Under the pieces are notes generated by a model. That model had not been told where the DNA came from. It was given only the letters and a program-made list of their open reading frames with translations, and did not search any database. The position numbers and the translations under genes were made by a program. Below, one piece after another: positions 26,724 through 35,748 of a stretch of 64,000 nucleotides of DNA. The first letter of the stretch is position 1. The number at the start of each line of letters is the position of its first letter. Origin of the DNA: Bdellovibrionaceae bacterium UBA1609. Lineage in GTDB: Bacteria > Bdellovibrionota > Bdellovibrionia > Bdellovibrionales > UBA1609. Location of the stretch: the NCBI GenBank assembly GCA_002321895.1, contig DCMZ01000010.1, forward strand, positions 186,001-250,000. The letters run 5' to 3'.

Positions 26724-27740
26724 CTAGAGGGCCTCACCATCCCAAGTCCATTGAGGCTCTGTGGCATCAGGAGCCCAAGAAATACTCCCAATAGTTTCCC
26801 CTGAATGCCCCTTTTGATTCACGAGGGAAAGAACCTGATCCTCATCGCTTTGATTTACAATAAGCATCAATCCCATTCCACAATTAAAAGTCCTTAATAA
26901 ACCACCTAGCCCTAATCCGGCTCGAGTTTTAGCTTCGGTAAACAAAGCAGGAACTTCCCACCCTTTAAACTCAGCTTTTGCCTGAGGAGGCATAACCCGC
27001 AAAAGATTATCTATGCCACCGCCAGTAATATGAGCCACACCAGAAAGCAAAATAGAGCTATTCATTAGATCGGCCACAAGATTTGAGTAAAGCTTTGTAG
27101 GTTTAATTAAAGACTCTATCCATTGATCCATATCATCAGCAAAAAGTTTTCTCACCATTGAATAACCGTTACTATGAAAACCGCTGCTATGAACGCCAAT
27201 GATCTTTTGTCCCTCTTTTACCAAATGGGGACCTATCACTGCATCTTTATCGACAACACCCACACAAAATCCAGCAGCATCAAAATCTCGCTCTTGATAG
27301 ACGCCTGGCATTTCCGCAGTTTCGCCGCCTATCAGAGCACAGTTTACGTGTTCACATGCAGAACGAACCCCTCCGATAAAATCACGGGCTTGCTTTTGAT
27401 CCAGTTTGGAAGTGGCAAAATAGTCTAAAAAGAATAAAGGTGTCGCGCCAACGCATGCGAGATCATTAACACACATTGCAACTAAATCTTGCCCCACTTC
27501 ACTATAGCGCTCGTAGGCTGAGGCCAGCTTTACCTTAGTTCCGATACCATCTGTGGCACTTACTAATACAGGATTCTTCATTTTTGAAAATTGAGTTTCA
27601 AAGAGCGCTGCGAATCCACCGATTCCAGAAAGAACTTTTCCATAGGGGTTTTTCGGAGACTGAGAGTCCGTTTTTAGCCATTCAACAAGGGCATCGCCTT
27701 GCTCTATATCAACGCCAGCAGATTTGTAATCCATGGCCAC
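26724..27740 (-). CDS. purM: Phosphoribosylformylglycinamidine cyclo-ligase (AIR synthetase)
   Basis: Converts FGAM to AIR with ATP. Typical elements are DYKSAGVDIEQGDALVEWLK at the N-terminus, VSATDGIGTKVKLA, GGETAEMPGVY and GVHSSGFHSNGYSMVR. I placed the start at the GTG at 27740 because AAAGGAG lies nine bases upstream. The in-frame ATG at 27734 fits the family start (MDYKSAG) but is too far from that site, and the longer upstream extension has no family match. First gene of the pur operon. Confidence 0.93.
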   Translation of the reverse strand: MAMDYKSAGVDIEQGDALVEWLKTDSQSPKNPYGKVLSGIGGFAALFETQFSKMKNPVLVSATDGIGTKVKLASAYERYSEVGQDLVAMCVNDLACVGATPLFFLDYFATSKLDQKQARDFIGGVRSACEHVNCALIGGETAEMPGVYQERDFDAAGFCVGVVDKDAVIGPHLVKEGQKIIGVHSSGFHSNGYSMVRKLFADDMDQWIESLIKPTKLYSNLVADLMNSSILLSGVAHITGGGIDNLLRVMPPQAKAEFKGWEVPALFTEAKTRAGLGLGGLLRTFNCGMGLMLIVNQSDEDQVLSLVNQKGHSGETIGSISWAPDATEPQWTWDGEAL

Positions 27741-27866
27741 TTGTCCGGACTCCTTTGATGCGAAGACACTATCACTGCCCCCCTGCTGGAGCAATACTTT
27801 AGTCAGTCCAAATTAAATAAATCTTTCCCTAAAGGTTGAGAACAACGAATCATTTTTGGTCTCTTG

Positions 27867-27895
27867 TAGACAGCTTCGAACCCCCTTCTTACAAT
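27867..27895 (+). promoter_or_regulatory. Predicted sigma-70 promoter of the outer-membrane protein gene
   Basis: TAGACA (27867-27872), 17-base spacer, TACAAT (27890-27895). The predicted start of transcription is near 27902, leaving a short leader that contains the AGGAGG ribosome binding site before the TTG start at 27925. The same 180-base gap must also contain the divergent pur operon promoter. Confidence 0.6.
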
Positions 27896-27924
27896 AGACT
27901 CATGACGTCATCTAGGAGGCCGGT

Positions 27925-28668
27925 TTGCAATTAACAAAAGCTATAATAATGCTTACTCTTTCAACACTTATTTTTTCCCTCCCCATGACATTTTCAAATG
28001 AAGCCATTGCTCAAACCGAAATGGAAAATGTTTATGATCCATTTGCCGATTTTAGTGAGTTTGAGGAGTCTGCTGATCAAGAAGCAGATATTAATTTCTT
28101 CCGAAATGGTCGACTCTTTAACTTAGGCCTTCTATTAGGACAACGCTCCTACACTGAGGGCCTTGCAAAAATTTATGACCCTGGTGTGGGCGTGGGTTTT
28201 TTCCTCACCTATTTTTTCGATCTCAGATTTGCCCTTCAATTCTCCTATATGTCCAGTTCAGGGGATTTCAAGGTGAAATCCATAGAATCCACACTCGAAT
28301 CCACCGGCACATCCGAACTCACCACTTTTGCCATCAATTTTAAGTATTATTTCAACACACAAAATGTAACTCGTGGTTTAGCTTCCCTAAACCCCTATGT
28401 AATCTTCGGATTTTCACAGCACCAACGGATACTCTCAGAGGCCGGCAACCTAAATATTGGTAAAGACAATGCTCAGGGATTTGACCTAGGGGCCGGATTA
28501 GAAGTTCCATTGCTTCGCAATAAAATGTTCTTAGGAGCACAGTTTGCCTATCATGTTGTTAATTTCAAAGATGAAGCTACGGAGATCACCATTCAAGATG
28601 AGCAAACAGGTGAATTTGGAAGTGGCGATTCTTTAAGCGCCCTCATGGTACTGGGCGCCAACTTTTAA
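27925..28668 (+). CDS. Outer-membrane beta-barrel-type protein
   Basis: 247 residues starting with TTG, six bases after a perfect AGGAGG. The signal peptide ends near EAIAQ. An acidic linker (YDPFADFSEFEESADQEAD) precedes a domain of alternating strands with glycine/aromatic girdle residues (LFNLGLLLGQRS, GVGFFLTYFFDLRFALQFSY, TTFAINFKYYF, LNPYVIFGFS, MFLGAQFAYHVV) and a C-terminal LMVLGANF with terminal Phe. This is the pattern of a small eight- to ten-strand OmpW/OmpA-type barrel. Ligand or role unknown. Confidence 0.75.
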   Translation: MQLTKAIIMLTLSTLIFSLPMTFSNEAIAQTEMENVYDPFADFSEFEESADQEADINFFRNGRLFNLGLLLGQRSYTEGLAKIYDPGVGVGFFLTYFFDLRFALQFSYMSSSGDFKVKSIESTLESTGTSELTTFAINFKYYFNTQNVTRGLASLNPYVIFGFSQHQRILSEAGNLNIGKDNAQGFDLGAGLEVPLLRNKMFLGAQFAYHVVNFKDEATEITIQDEQTGEFGSGDSLSALMVLGANF

Positions 28669-28686
28669 GTGAATGTCCCATTCCAC

Positions 28687-29501
28687 TTACACTATTGAGC
28701 TTATCAACTTAGATTTGAAATTAACAAACTCTTCTTCCAAGTAAGAATCCACCCAAGAACCATACTCCTTCAGTTTTTCCTTGAAATGTAAGTTCTGTTT
28801 ATCGGTGGATAGATTCAAAACCTCTTTTATTAAAAACAAGTTCTTTCTTCGAGCCGGGCTATTCATGGGATCACTATTATAGCTTTTTGTTAACTCCAAT
28901 ATTTTAGACCTACGCTGTTTAAGATTATTCAATTCTAATATCTCATAAAGCTTCTTTTGATAGGCCTTTCTCTTTTCAAGTCTCTGCTCTTTCAGTTTTC
29001 GATATATATCAACATTCAAAGTGATTAAATTCTCTTGCTCGGCTGTTAAATCACCGAGAGCCCTTTCAAACTTTTCAAAAACAGTTTCACGATCCACAAC
29101 TTTCTCTGAAATCTCTTTATTTTTTTACTATTAGACCTCTTAAACTTTTCTATCTGATCCGAATCGAATGAAGCTATATGCTTTGCCAGCACAGATGAAA
29201 ATTCATGAGTCATCTGTTCATATTCCTTCTGAATCCATTGAGACTCCTTCAAAACATCAATTTTCTTTAAGTCCCATTCACTCGCTTTATGTCGTATATT
29301 TTTAACTTGAGGCTTTATCGACTCTAACCATTTGGAGATATCACCTTGCAAGACACGCTTCTGCTCAGATTTTAGATGCAAATTATCATTTACCTTTCTG
29401 GCCACAAGCCAATCCAAATTTGGAATTACTACTACTTGTAACCCACATCCCATTTGGATTAAGGATAAGATAGTTAAAAACATTAACTTAAATCGCAACA
29501 A
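28687..29501 (-). pseudogene. DUF6279-like lipoprotein gene split by a -1 frameshift at an A7 run
   Basis: Two overlapping frames together make one protein. The upstream part (from a TTG at 29501 with AAGGGGG nine bases upstream) has a lipobox in LIQMGC, then PNLDWLVARKVNDNLHLKSE, the DUF6279-type start. The downstream part (to 28687) continues the same helical, charged pattern (EKFERALGDLTAEQENLI). They join if one base is added, or the ribosome slips -1, at seven T in the plus strand (29120-29126, AAAAAAA in the mRNA), giving KKNKEISEKVVDRE. It may be a sequencing error, a decayed gene, or a gene read by slippage. Whole product about 270 residues, periplasmic, function unknown. Confidence 0.7.
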
Positions 29502-29605
29502 AATGGCTTTCCCCCTTGCCCTGATAATTACGGTGAACATATAAAATTTTAAGTAAACACCAAACTCGCACAACCTACACAAAGCTCAAACGAGTAACTA
29601 ACATA

Positions 29606-30973
29606 TTATACGAGCAAATCCAGAAACTGAAGAAATAAGCTGAACAATAGAATGGAAGGAACTATCCAACGGATAAGAAGTCTCCAATGGCTATACATTG
29701 TAGCTGAAGCCGGCGAGGAATCCTTTAAAAATTCATCGTATACCCGATCCGCATTTAAATAGTACAGAGCCGCCTGGCTAATCACAAGGGCCGTCAATGG
29801 TAATAGCCAATTAATCAAAACATTATCCATTACCTTAAGGGCTGATTCCTCGAAGGGAAATGCTGCTCCGAAAACGGCTTCCAAGTAGACTGGTACAAAA
29901 GACATAAATAGACAAACAGCCCCAATTGCCATGGCGGCATGCCTTCTTGAGATCTTAAAATAACCTTTAATATTCTCTACGATAGTACTTAACAAACCCA
30001 CACTTGAACCTAGAGCTGCAAAATACAAACATAAAAAGAAGAGCGCTCCAAAAACAGTACCACTTTCTACATCTGCTAAAAGCCTTGGAACTGCATAGAA
30101 CAAAAGTTCAGGGCCCCAATTCTGATCTAGAGCCCCACCCATCACAAAGGGAAAAATCATCAAACCGGCAAAAAGTGATACTAAAACATCAACCACTGTA
30201 ATTCTTAAGCTACTTCCCGCAACATCACTGTCCTCCGACATCATCGATCCAAAGGTTACCATAGCCCCAAATCCAATGCTTAAGGTGAACAGAAGCTGTC
30301 CAATGGCCTGTGCCATGGAACTGAGATTAAGCTTCGAAAAATCCGGATAAAAAAGAAATCGAATAGCTTCAGAAGAAGCTGGCATAGACATAGCCTTGTA
30401 TGCCAAAACCAACACAATCGCCATAAACAATGGCATCACATAGCCCACTAGGCGTTCATTTTTATCTTGCGCCAATCCTATAACCAAAGAAACCACTATG
30501 ACTAAATGGACACTAGCCAATAGAACCTGCAACCAACCCTTGCTACTTAAAACACTCATAATGGATACGGGATCAAAACTATCTGAGCGAAACATTCCAA
30601 CAAAGAATTGCATAAAAAAATGTAGCACCCATCCACTGATCACTGCGTAGTATACTAATATAAAAAGACACAAAAAAACCGACAGCCAGGCCATCCATTT
30701 AGTGATCTGACGAAAGACATACTCCCCTCCCGGACGCCCTCCCAGCCATTCACCCAAAGGCAATACTGGTTTTTTCTCCACTTTCCCTAGGCAAAGCTCT
30801 GAGATCAAGAGAGGTAATGCTACAAGCATAGCCAAACCTAGGTAAAGCACGAAAAAGGCTCCCCCGCCATTCTCTAGGACAACATAGGGAAAGCGCCATA
30901 AATTACCCAGACCAAATCCTAATCCAAGTGCTGCAAAATAGGTGCGTAATTTACCACCCCACAATCTAGTCAT
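29606..30973 (-). CDS. Sodium-dependent transporter, SNF/NSS family
   Basis: Inner-membrane Na+-coupled symporter of amino acids or similar solutes (LeuT fold). 455 residues with eleven to twelve hydrophobic segments. The family signature GLGFGLGNLWRFPYVVLENGGGAF is at TM1, where the unwound region binds substrate and sodium. LISELCLGK and the later SIGFGAMVTFGS (TM6) are also typical. It overlaps the der stop region by eight bases, so it is the last gene of the rnc-era-der transcript. The substrate cannot be told from sequence. Confidence 0.9.
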   Translation of the reverse strand: MTRLWGGKLRTYFAALGLGFGLGNLWRFPYVVLENGGGAFFVLYLGLAMLVALPLLISELCLGKVEKKPVLPLGEWLGGRPGGEYVFRQITKWMAWLSVFLCLFILVYYAVISGWVLHFFMQFFVGMFRSDSFDPVSIMSVLSSKGWLQVLLASVHLVIVVSLVIGLAQDKNERLVGYVMPLFMAIVLVLAYKAMSMPASSEAIRFLFYPDFSKLNLSSMAQAIGQLLFTLSIGFGAMVTFGSMMSEDSDVAGSSLRITVVDVLVSLFAGLMIFPFVMGGALDQNWGPELLFYAVPRLLADVESGTVFGALFFLCLYFAALGSSVGLLSTIVENIKGYFKISRRHAAMAIGAVCLFMSFVPVYLEAVFGAAFPFEESALKVMDNVLINWLLPLTALVISQAALYYLNADRVYDEFLKDSSPASATMYSHWRLLIRWIVPSILLFSLFLQFLDLLV

Positions 30974-32372
30974 GAACTACAGCAACCTCAATTTCAGACT
31001 TTTGAACATCTACAGACTCTTCAGAGTACTTTGAATTCTTTTTCTTGCTGGACTTTTTCATACAGTAGATACGAACAGGAATCCCTTCCAGACCAAACTC
31101 GGCTTGAATTCGCTTAGACAAAAATCTCTTATACGACGGAGTCACCCCATCTGGATGATTGGCAAATGCGATAAAACTCGGCGGAGTTTGTTTCGTCTGA
31201 GTGAGATAATAGAACTTCACGTTTCTAGAACCATATACAGGAGCAGGAGCCGATCGAATACTTTTCACAAAAAAGTCATTGAGCTTAGATGTTTTAATTC
31301 TCATATTCACTTGGCCCCAAACTTTATCGATGAGCGCAAACATATCCTTAATACCAGATCCCGTTTTTGCACTGATAAAAGTCATTGGAACATCTTGGTA
31401 AAAATGAAATACATCTTCCATTTGAGATCTAAAGGTCGATCGATAGGCCGACATCTCCAACTTCCCTCTGTCCGACTTGTTTGCCACCACAATGACAGCT
31501 TTGTGTTTTTCCAAAATAAACTGCATGGTTTTGGCATCCTGAACTGTCGGGCCCTCAGTCCCATCAATCACCAACAGGACTACATCTGCCCGTTCAATAG
31601 CATCATAGCTTTTAAAAGCAGAAATGATCTCAACGTCTTCTTTTCTCTTCGAAGATCTCCTCAATCCCGCTGTATCCACCAAAATATAGTCTGTCTCACC
31701 GTAGCTAAAAGGTATCTCAATAGAATCTATTGTGGTGCCCGCAGTGTCAGAAACGAGCATTCTATTAGAATTTATCAAATGATTACAGAGCGAGCTTTTA
31801 CCAACATTTGGCTTTCCAACAATCGCCAGGCGAATTCCTGACATCTCCTCAGCTTCAGCTTCAAAATCCGATTGAGAGAAAATCCATTCAATAACTTCAT
31901 CGACACCAGATTGCCTTTCAAAGGAAGTGGCAAAAGTATCCAATCCGAATTCATAGAACTCGGCCTTCATTAAATCTTCCTGGTGTGGCTGATCCACCTT
32001 ATTTACAACAATGGCTACCGGCTTACCCGAATGCATCGCCAGCTTAACAATATCTCTATCCTCAGGAACCAAACCGCTCCTGCCATCCATAATTAACAAT
32101 AGGGAGTCTACAGTCTCAACAATCTGTGGCACCTGCTCTTTTATAGCAACAGAGAACTCATCCGAAGCATTAGTCAAACCACCGGTATCGACCACCTCAA
32201 ATTCCTTACCCCACCATTCAGTAGTACCCATTTGGATATCTCGAGTAACACCCGGCTGATTTTTAACCACGGCTTTACGGGAACGAGTTAACAAGTTAAA
32301 CAAAGTGGACTTACCAACATTGGGACGACCGATGATTGCGACTCTTGGAACTTTTTTAACTGGGCTGGACAT
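30966..32372 (-). CDS. der: Ribosome assembly GTPase Der (EngA)
   Basis: Double-Era-like GTPase needed for 50S subunit maturation. Two complete G domains: GRPNVGKSTLF (15-25) with DTGG and NKVD, then GKPNVGKSSL (about 186) with DTAG and NKSD, followed by the KH-like C-terminal domain (PAPVYGSRNVKFYYLTQTKQ). The C-terminus has an extra lysine/serine-rich tail of about 30 residues. It overlaps era by 17 bases. Confidence 0.96.
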   Translation of the reverse strand: MSSPVKKVPRVAIIGRPNVGKSTLFNLLTRSRKAVVKNQPGVTRDIQMGTTEWWGKEFEVVDTGGLTNASDEFSVAIKEQVPQIVETVDSLLLIMDGRSGLVPEDRDIVKLAMHSGKPVAIVVNKVDQPHQEDLMKAEFYEFGLDTFATSFERQSGVDEVIEWIFSQSDFEAEAEEMSGIRLAIVGKPNVGKSSLCNHLINSNRMLVSDTAGTTIDSIEIPFSYGETDYILVDTAGLRRSSKRKEDVEIISAFKSYDAIERADVVLLVIDGTEGPTVQDAKTMQFILEKHKAVIVVANKSDRGKLEMSAYRSTFRSQMEDVFHFYQDVPMTFISAKTGSGIKDMFALIDKVWGQVNMRIKTSKLNDFFVKSIRSAPAPVYGSRNVKFYYLTQTKQTPPSFIAFANHPDGVTPSYKRFLSKRIQAEFGLEGIPVRIYCMKKSSKKKNSKYSEESVDVQKSEIEVAVVHD

Positions 32373-33249
32373 AACCTAACTCCTGCATCACTTGGGCATT
32401 TTTCATCCAATTCTTTTTAACGGATACATGCACATCTAGATAGACTTTCTTTCCTAAAACTTTCTCCAGGTCCTGCCGTGCTGTCATCCCGATCTTCTTT
32501 AGCTTGCTTCCACCTTGACCAATCACCATGGATCTATGGGCCTGCTTGGAAATGAAGATCTGCGCATATATTTTATCTATAGAGGGCGACTCTTCATATT
32601 TGTTCACCTGCACAGCCAGTCCATAGGGAATTTCTGCATGAAGGTACTCAAAACACTTCTCTCGAACCAGCTCGGAAGCCAGTTCGCGCATATTTTGTGT
32701 TGTATACAACTCCGGATCATAAAGTGGCGCTGGTGAATCGGGCAAATAAGGATAAAGCTCACCCAAAACTAGATCTTGTGCTTCTTGCGGGCGATTCCGC
32801 GCGCAAACATCCAATACAAACTTAGCTTCTGCAGAAACTTGTGACATGATCCAAAGTTTTCTATGTGGGAATTTTAAATCACATTTAGAAATGATGACAC
32901 CAAAAGGCTTACCACTGGCTTTGGCCAAATCAATAATCACTTCCAACTCTTCTTTTTTCTTCGCATCTACATTCAATACCACCAATAAAAAATCAGATTC
33001 TTCAATGACGGCTTCATATTCTTCTTGAAGAAATTTATTAAGACCTGCGGTGGATTGAATTACACCTGGCGCATCTAAAAATACCACCTGAGCATTTTCA
33101 CTAGAATGAATTCCACAAATTCTTTGCCTGGTGGTTTGAGGCTTCCGAGTGACTATTGCTAGCTTCTCTCCCAACAAGGCATTCAACAGTGTTGACTTAC
33201 CAGCATTGGGTTGTCCGATAATTCCTACAAATCCTGCTTTATACTGCAT
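32356..33249 (-). CDS. era: GTPase Era, 16S rRNA maturation
   Basis: Binds the 3' end of 16S rRNA and couples 30S maturation to growth. The G domain is GQPNAGKSTLLNAL (11-24), the switch region TTRQRICGI, DAPGV and SKCDL. The KH domain carries VIGQGGSKLKKIG. The length of 297 residues is normal. It overlaps rnc by one base, the common rnc-era arrangement. Confidence 0.96.
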   Translation of the reverse strand: MQYKAGFVGIIGQPNAGKSTLLNALLGEKLAIVTRKPQTTRQRICGIHSSENAQVVFLDAPGVIQSTAGLNKFLQEEYEAVIEESDFLLVVLNVDAKKKEELEVIIDLAKASGKPFGVIISKCDLKFPHRKLWIMSQVSAEAKFVLDVCARNRPQEAQDLVLGELYPYLPDSPAPLYDPELYTTQNMRELASELVREKCFEYLHAEIPYGLAVQVNKYEESPSIDKIYAQIFISKQAHRSMVIGQGGSKLKKIGMTARQDLEKVLGKKVYLDVHVSVKKNWMKNAQVMQELGYVQPS

Positions 33250-33926
33250 TATAAGCCCTCCAAGGCTAGACGAGCGGCCTCTTGTGCCGCCTGCTTTTTA
33301 CTTGTTCCAGCCCCTTGCCCAAGGCTTCTATCGTTAATTTTAACTTCGACAATAAAATGTTTACTGTGATCCGGTCCCGACTCTTCAATCACATCGTAGG
33401 ATGGAGTTTCTTTATAGTACTCCTGAATTCTCTCCTGTAACCGCGTTTTAAAGTCATGTTTGTATTGAGTGTCCACGTCGACGGACTCCAACTTGTCATC
33501 AAACAACTGACAAATGACCTGACGAGTGGATTCATATCCACCATCAATATAAAGAGCTCCAAAAACAGCTTCCAAACAAGAAGCCAGCAATCGTGGTTTT
33601 TCACTACCGCCCGTGCGTTTTTCGCCTTTTCCTAATTTCAATTCTAAATTGAGCTCGAGCTGAATCGCTAAATCTGCCAGTAAAGTTTCGTTAACCAATG
33701 AGGCCCGAATTCGAGAAAGGTCCCCTTCAGATACATCGGGCATATTACGCATCAATTGATCGGAAACCACCAGTCCAAGAACAGAGTCCCCTAAGAACTC
33801 CATTCGCTCATTGTTGCCCAATGATTTTTCCCGATTTTCATTATGGTAGCTCTTATGTGTGAGCGCTCGATTGAGCAAATTTCTATTGATAAACCGGTAG
33901 CCCAGTTTACGTTCCAAGGTCATCAT
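33249..33926 (-). CDS. rnc: Ribonuclease III
   Basis: Cleaves double-stranded RNA in rRNA and mRNA processing. The RNase III signature NERMEFLGDSVLGLVVSD with catalytic Glu/Asp is followed by a second acidic site (ACLEAVFGALYID) and a C-terminal double-stranded RNA-binding domain (PDHSKHFIVEV, then GTSKKQAAQEAARLAL). The start was set at the ATG at 33926 (MMTLERKLGYRF), which has AAGGAG eight bases upstream. Longer frames add 32 residues with no match. First gene of rnc-era-der. Confidence 0.95.
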   Translation of the reverse strand: MMTLERKLGYRFINRNLLNRALTHKSYHNENREKSLGNNERMEFLGDSVLGLVVSDQLMRNMPDVSEGDLSRIRASLVNETLLADLAIQLELNLELKLGKGEKRTGGSEKPRLLASCLEAVFGALYIDGGYESTRQVICQLFDDKLESVDVDTQYKHDFKTRLQERIQEYYKETPSYDVIEESGPDHSKHFIVEVKINDRSLGQGAGTSKKQAAQEAARLALEGL

Positions 33927-33980
33927 GGGCTTCACTCCTTTGTTGTTGTGGCCCAACATAAAAATATTCAATTTCGACGC

Positions 33981-34009
33981 ACTATATATAAACCATTGGG
34001 TGTTGTAAA
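33981..34009 (-). promoter_or_regulatory. Predicted sigma-70 promoter of the rnc-era-der operon
   Basis: Minus strand TTTACA (complement of 34004-34009), 17-base spacer, TATAGT (complement of 33981-33986). Predicted start near 33974, leaving about 48 bases of leader before the rnc ATG. Spacing is optimal and both boxes match in five of six positions. Confidence 0.65.
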
Positions 34010-34223
34010 CCCCTACAGCCAATAAGTTTCACTGTAAACAAGTTGCCCCTAATGCCGACTGGTTTGCATTACACCATTAATATTAGTCACTTACAGAGCA
34101 TCATTGAACTCATGTCGTGGCTTTGAATGGAAATTCATTCTGCAGTTTTGGTAAAACTTCATCTATACAGAATTAGACGTAAAGGTGAGCAAAATCCACC
34201 TACAGACCGAGCGATTTATCCCA

Positions 34224-35219
34224 TTAAAATTGAGGAGCGGAAAACACCTTTTCTTCAGTGATCCATCCGGTCACGTATTCGGCGGGAGTCACATCAAATG
34301 CAGGATTAAATACTTTCGCCGTTTTAGGTGCCCATAAACATTGGCCAAAGCTTCCATTTACACCTTGAACTTCTTCAGGCTTTCTTTGTTCAATATCAAT
34401 GAGACTACCATTTTCACAATCTCTATCAATCGTGGTGTAAGGAGCCGCCGTATAAAATTCCTTTTTAAAATGATGACAAAGCAATGCAACGTTGAGAGTT
34501 CCAATTTTATTTGCAAAATCTCCGTTGGTGGCTATTCGATCGGCACCAACAATAGCCTTATCTATCTTACCAGACTGAAATAAAGCGGCCGCCATATTAT
34601 CACAAATTAGAGTGTAAGGAATTTCCAACTTTTCCAACTCCCAAGTGGTAAGACGTCCACCTTGAAGTAAAGGCCGAGTTTCATCCACGAACACATGAAT
34701 TTTTTTGCCTTGTCTATGTGCCTCAGAAATAACCCCTAAAGCAGTTCCGACACCCGCCGTTGCCAAACCACCTGTATTACAGTGTGTGAGAACTTGATCT
34801 CCATCATTTATCACCGTGGCCCCATTTGTCGCAATTTTACGACACAGATCTTGGTCCTCATTGAAAATGGAAATGGCCATTGTTTCTACGCCATCTATTG
34901 AAGAAGAATCTTCTACATACTTTATTATTTTATCTATGACATACATCAGATTCACAGCTGTAGGGCGAGAAGTCCTTAGCCATTTAGCTGTATCAATAAA
35001 CTTTTCTACACTAGGTTCTGACTTGCTATAAAGAGCCAAACTTAATCCAGCAGCCACACCTATGAGCGGAGCTCCTCGAACCTGCAGCTTTTGAATAGCT
35101 TGGAACATATCCTCAGGGGTTTTACAATGTACCCATACCTCCGAATGAGGAAGTTGAGTTTGATCAATTAAATCTACTGTCTGCCCATCATAACGAATAG
35201 AAAATGTCTCTAAATGCAC
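34224..35219 (-). CDS. mtnA: S-methyl-5-thioribose-1-phosphate isomerase
   Basis: Methionine-salvage enzyme that turns methylthioribose-1-phosphate into methylthioribulose-1-phosphate. It belongs to the eIF2B-alpha-like fold. Seen: KLQVRGAPLIGVAAGL, LTHCNTGGLATAGVGTALGV (catalytic Cys), DETRPLLQGGRLT, and GADRIATNGDFANKIGT with the catalytic Asp. 331 residues. The bcp start lies upstream with two bases between the genes, so they are co-transcribed. No other mtn genes are in the window. Confidence 0.94.
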   Translation of the reverse strand: MHLETFSIRYDGQTVDLIDQTQLPHSEVWVHCKTPEDMFQAIQKLQVRGAPLIGVAAGLSLALYSKSEPSVEKFIDTAKWLRTSRPTAVNLMYVIDKIIKYVEDSSSIDGVETMAISIFNEDQDLCRKIATNGATVINDGDQVLTHCNTGGLATAGVGTALGVISEAHRQGKKIHVFVDETRPLLQGGRLTTWELEKLEIPYTLICDNMAAALFQSGKIDKAIVGADRIATNGDFANKIGTLNVALLCHHFKKEFYTAAPYTTIDRDCENGSLIDIEQRKPEEVQGVNGSFGQCLWAPKTAKVFNPAFDVTPAEYVTGWITEEKVFSAPQF

Positions 35220-35221
35220 TT

Positions 35222-35686
35222 TTACTCCGAAGCTAAGGCTTTGATGTCATTCAATACTTGTTCTTCATGGCCCTTTGGATTCACATTGAGGTAAACTTTT
35301 TTCAACATGCCTGAAGGATTGATTAAAAATGAGGTACGATCCCAGTACTTTGCACCCTGGAACTCACTTTGCTTTACACCTAAAGCACCCAAAAGATGCC
35401 CATCGGGATCTGCCAATAGGTCCATTTTTAAATCGTATTTTTTTACAAAATCTTTATGGGAATTCACATCGTCGGCACTAATGCCAAAAACTTTTGTATT
35501 CAATTCTTTGAATTGCTCTAAATTGTCACTAAAAGCACGACTCTCGATTGTGCATCCTGGAGTATCATCTTTGGGATACACAAAGAGTAAAACCCAAGCC
35601 CCCTTTAAATCATTAAAATGAATGATCTCACCGTTTTGATTAGGTAAACTAAAATCAACAAATTCATCGCCTAATTGAAGCGCCAC
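35222..35686 (-). CDS. bcp: Thioredoxin-dependent peroxiredoxin (Bcp/PrxQ type)
   Basis: Reduces hydroperoxides in the cytoplasm. 154 residues with the peroxiredoxin pattern YPKDDTPGCTIESRAF; the peroxidatic cysteine is Cys45. The resolving cysteine found five residues later in E. coli Bcp is replaced by arginine, and no other cysteine is visible, so this would work as a 1-Cys enzyme. First gene of the bcp-mtnA pair. Confidence 0.92.
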   Translation of the reverse strand: MALQLGDEFVDFSLPNQNGEIIHFNDLKGAWVLLFVYPKDDTPGCTIESRAFSDNLEQFKELNTKVFGISADDVNSHKDFVKKYDLKMDLLADPDGHLLGALGVKQSEFQGAKYWDRTSFLINPSGMLKKVYLNVNPKGHEEQVLNDIKALASE

Positions 35687-35748
35687 TTGCTACTCCTTTG
35701 ATTCATGAGATCATAGAATAGAGTGATGTTCTAATATTTCAACAGATT

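Noticed and set aside
27741..27840. Possible purine riboswitch or clear promoter before purM.
   Set aside because: The leader shows no conserved three-way-junction core. Promoter-like boxes here (TTGTTC, ATTTAT) are too weak to annotate.
31104..31841. Plus-strand ORF of 245 residues, long enough to look real.
   Set aside because: Fully antisense to der, rich in His/Arg/Ser as expected from the complement of a conserved G-domain gene; no family resemblance.
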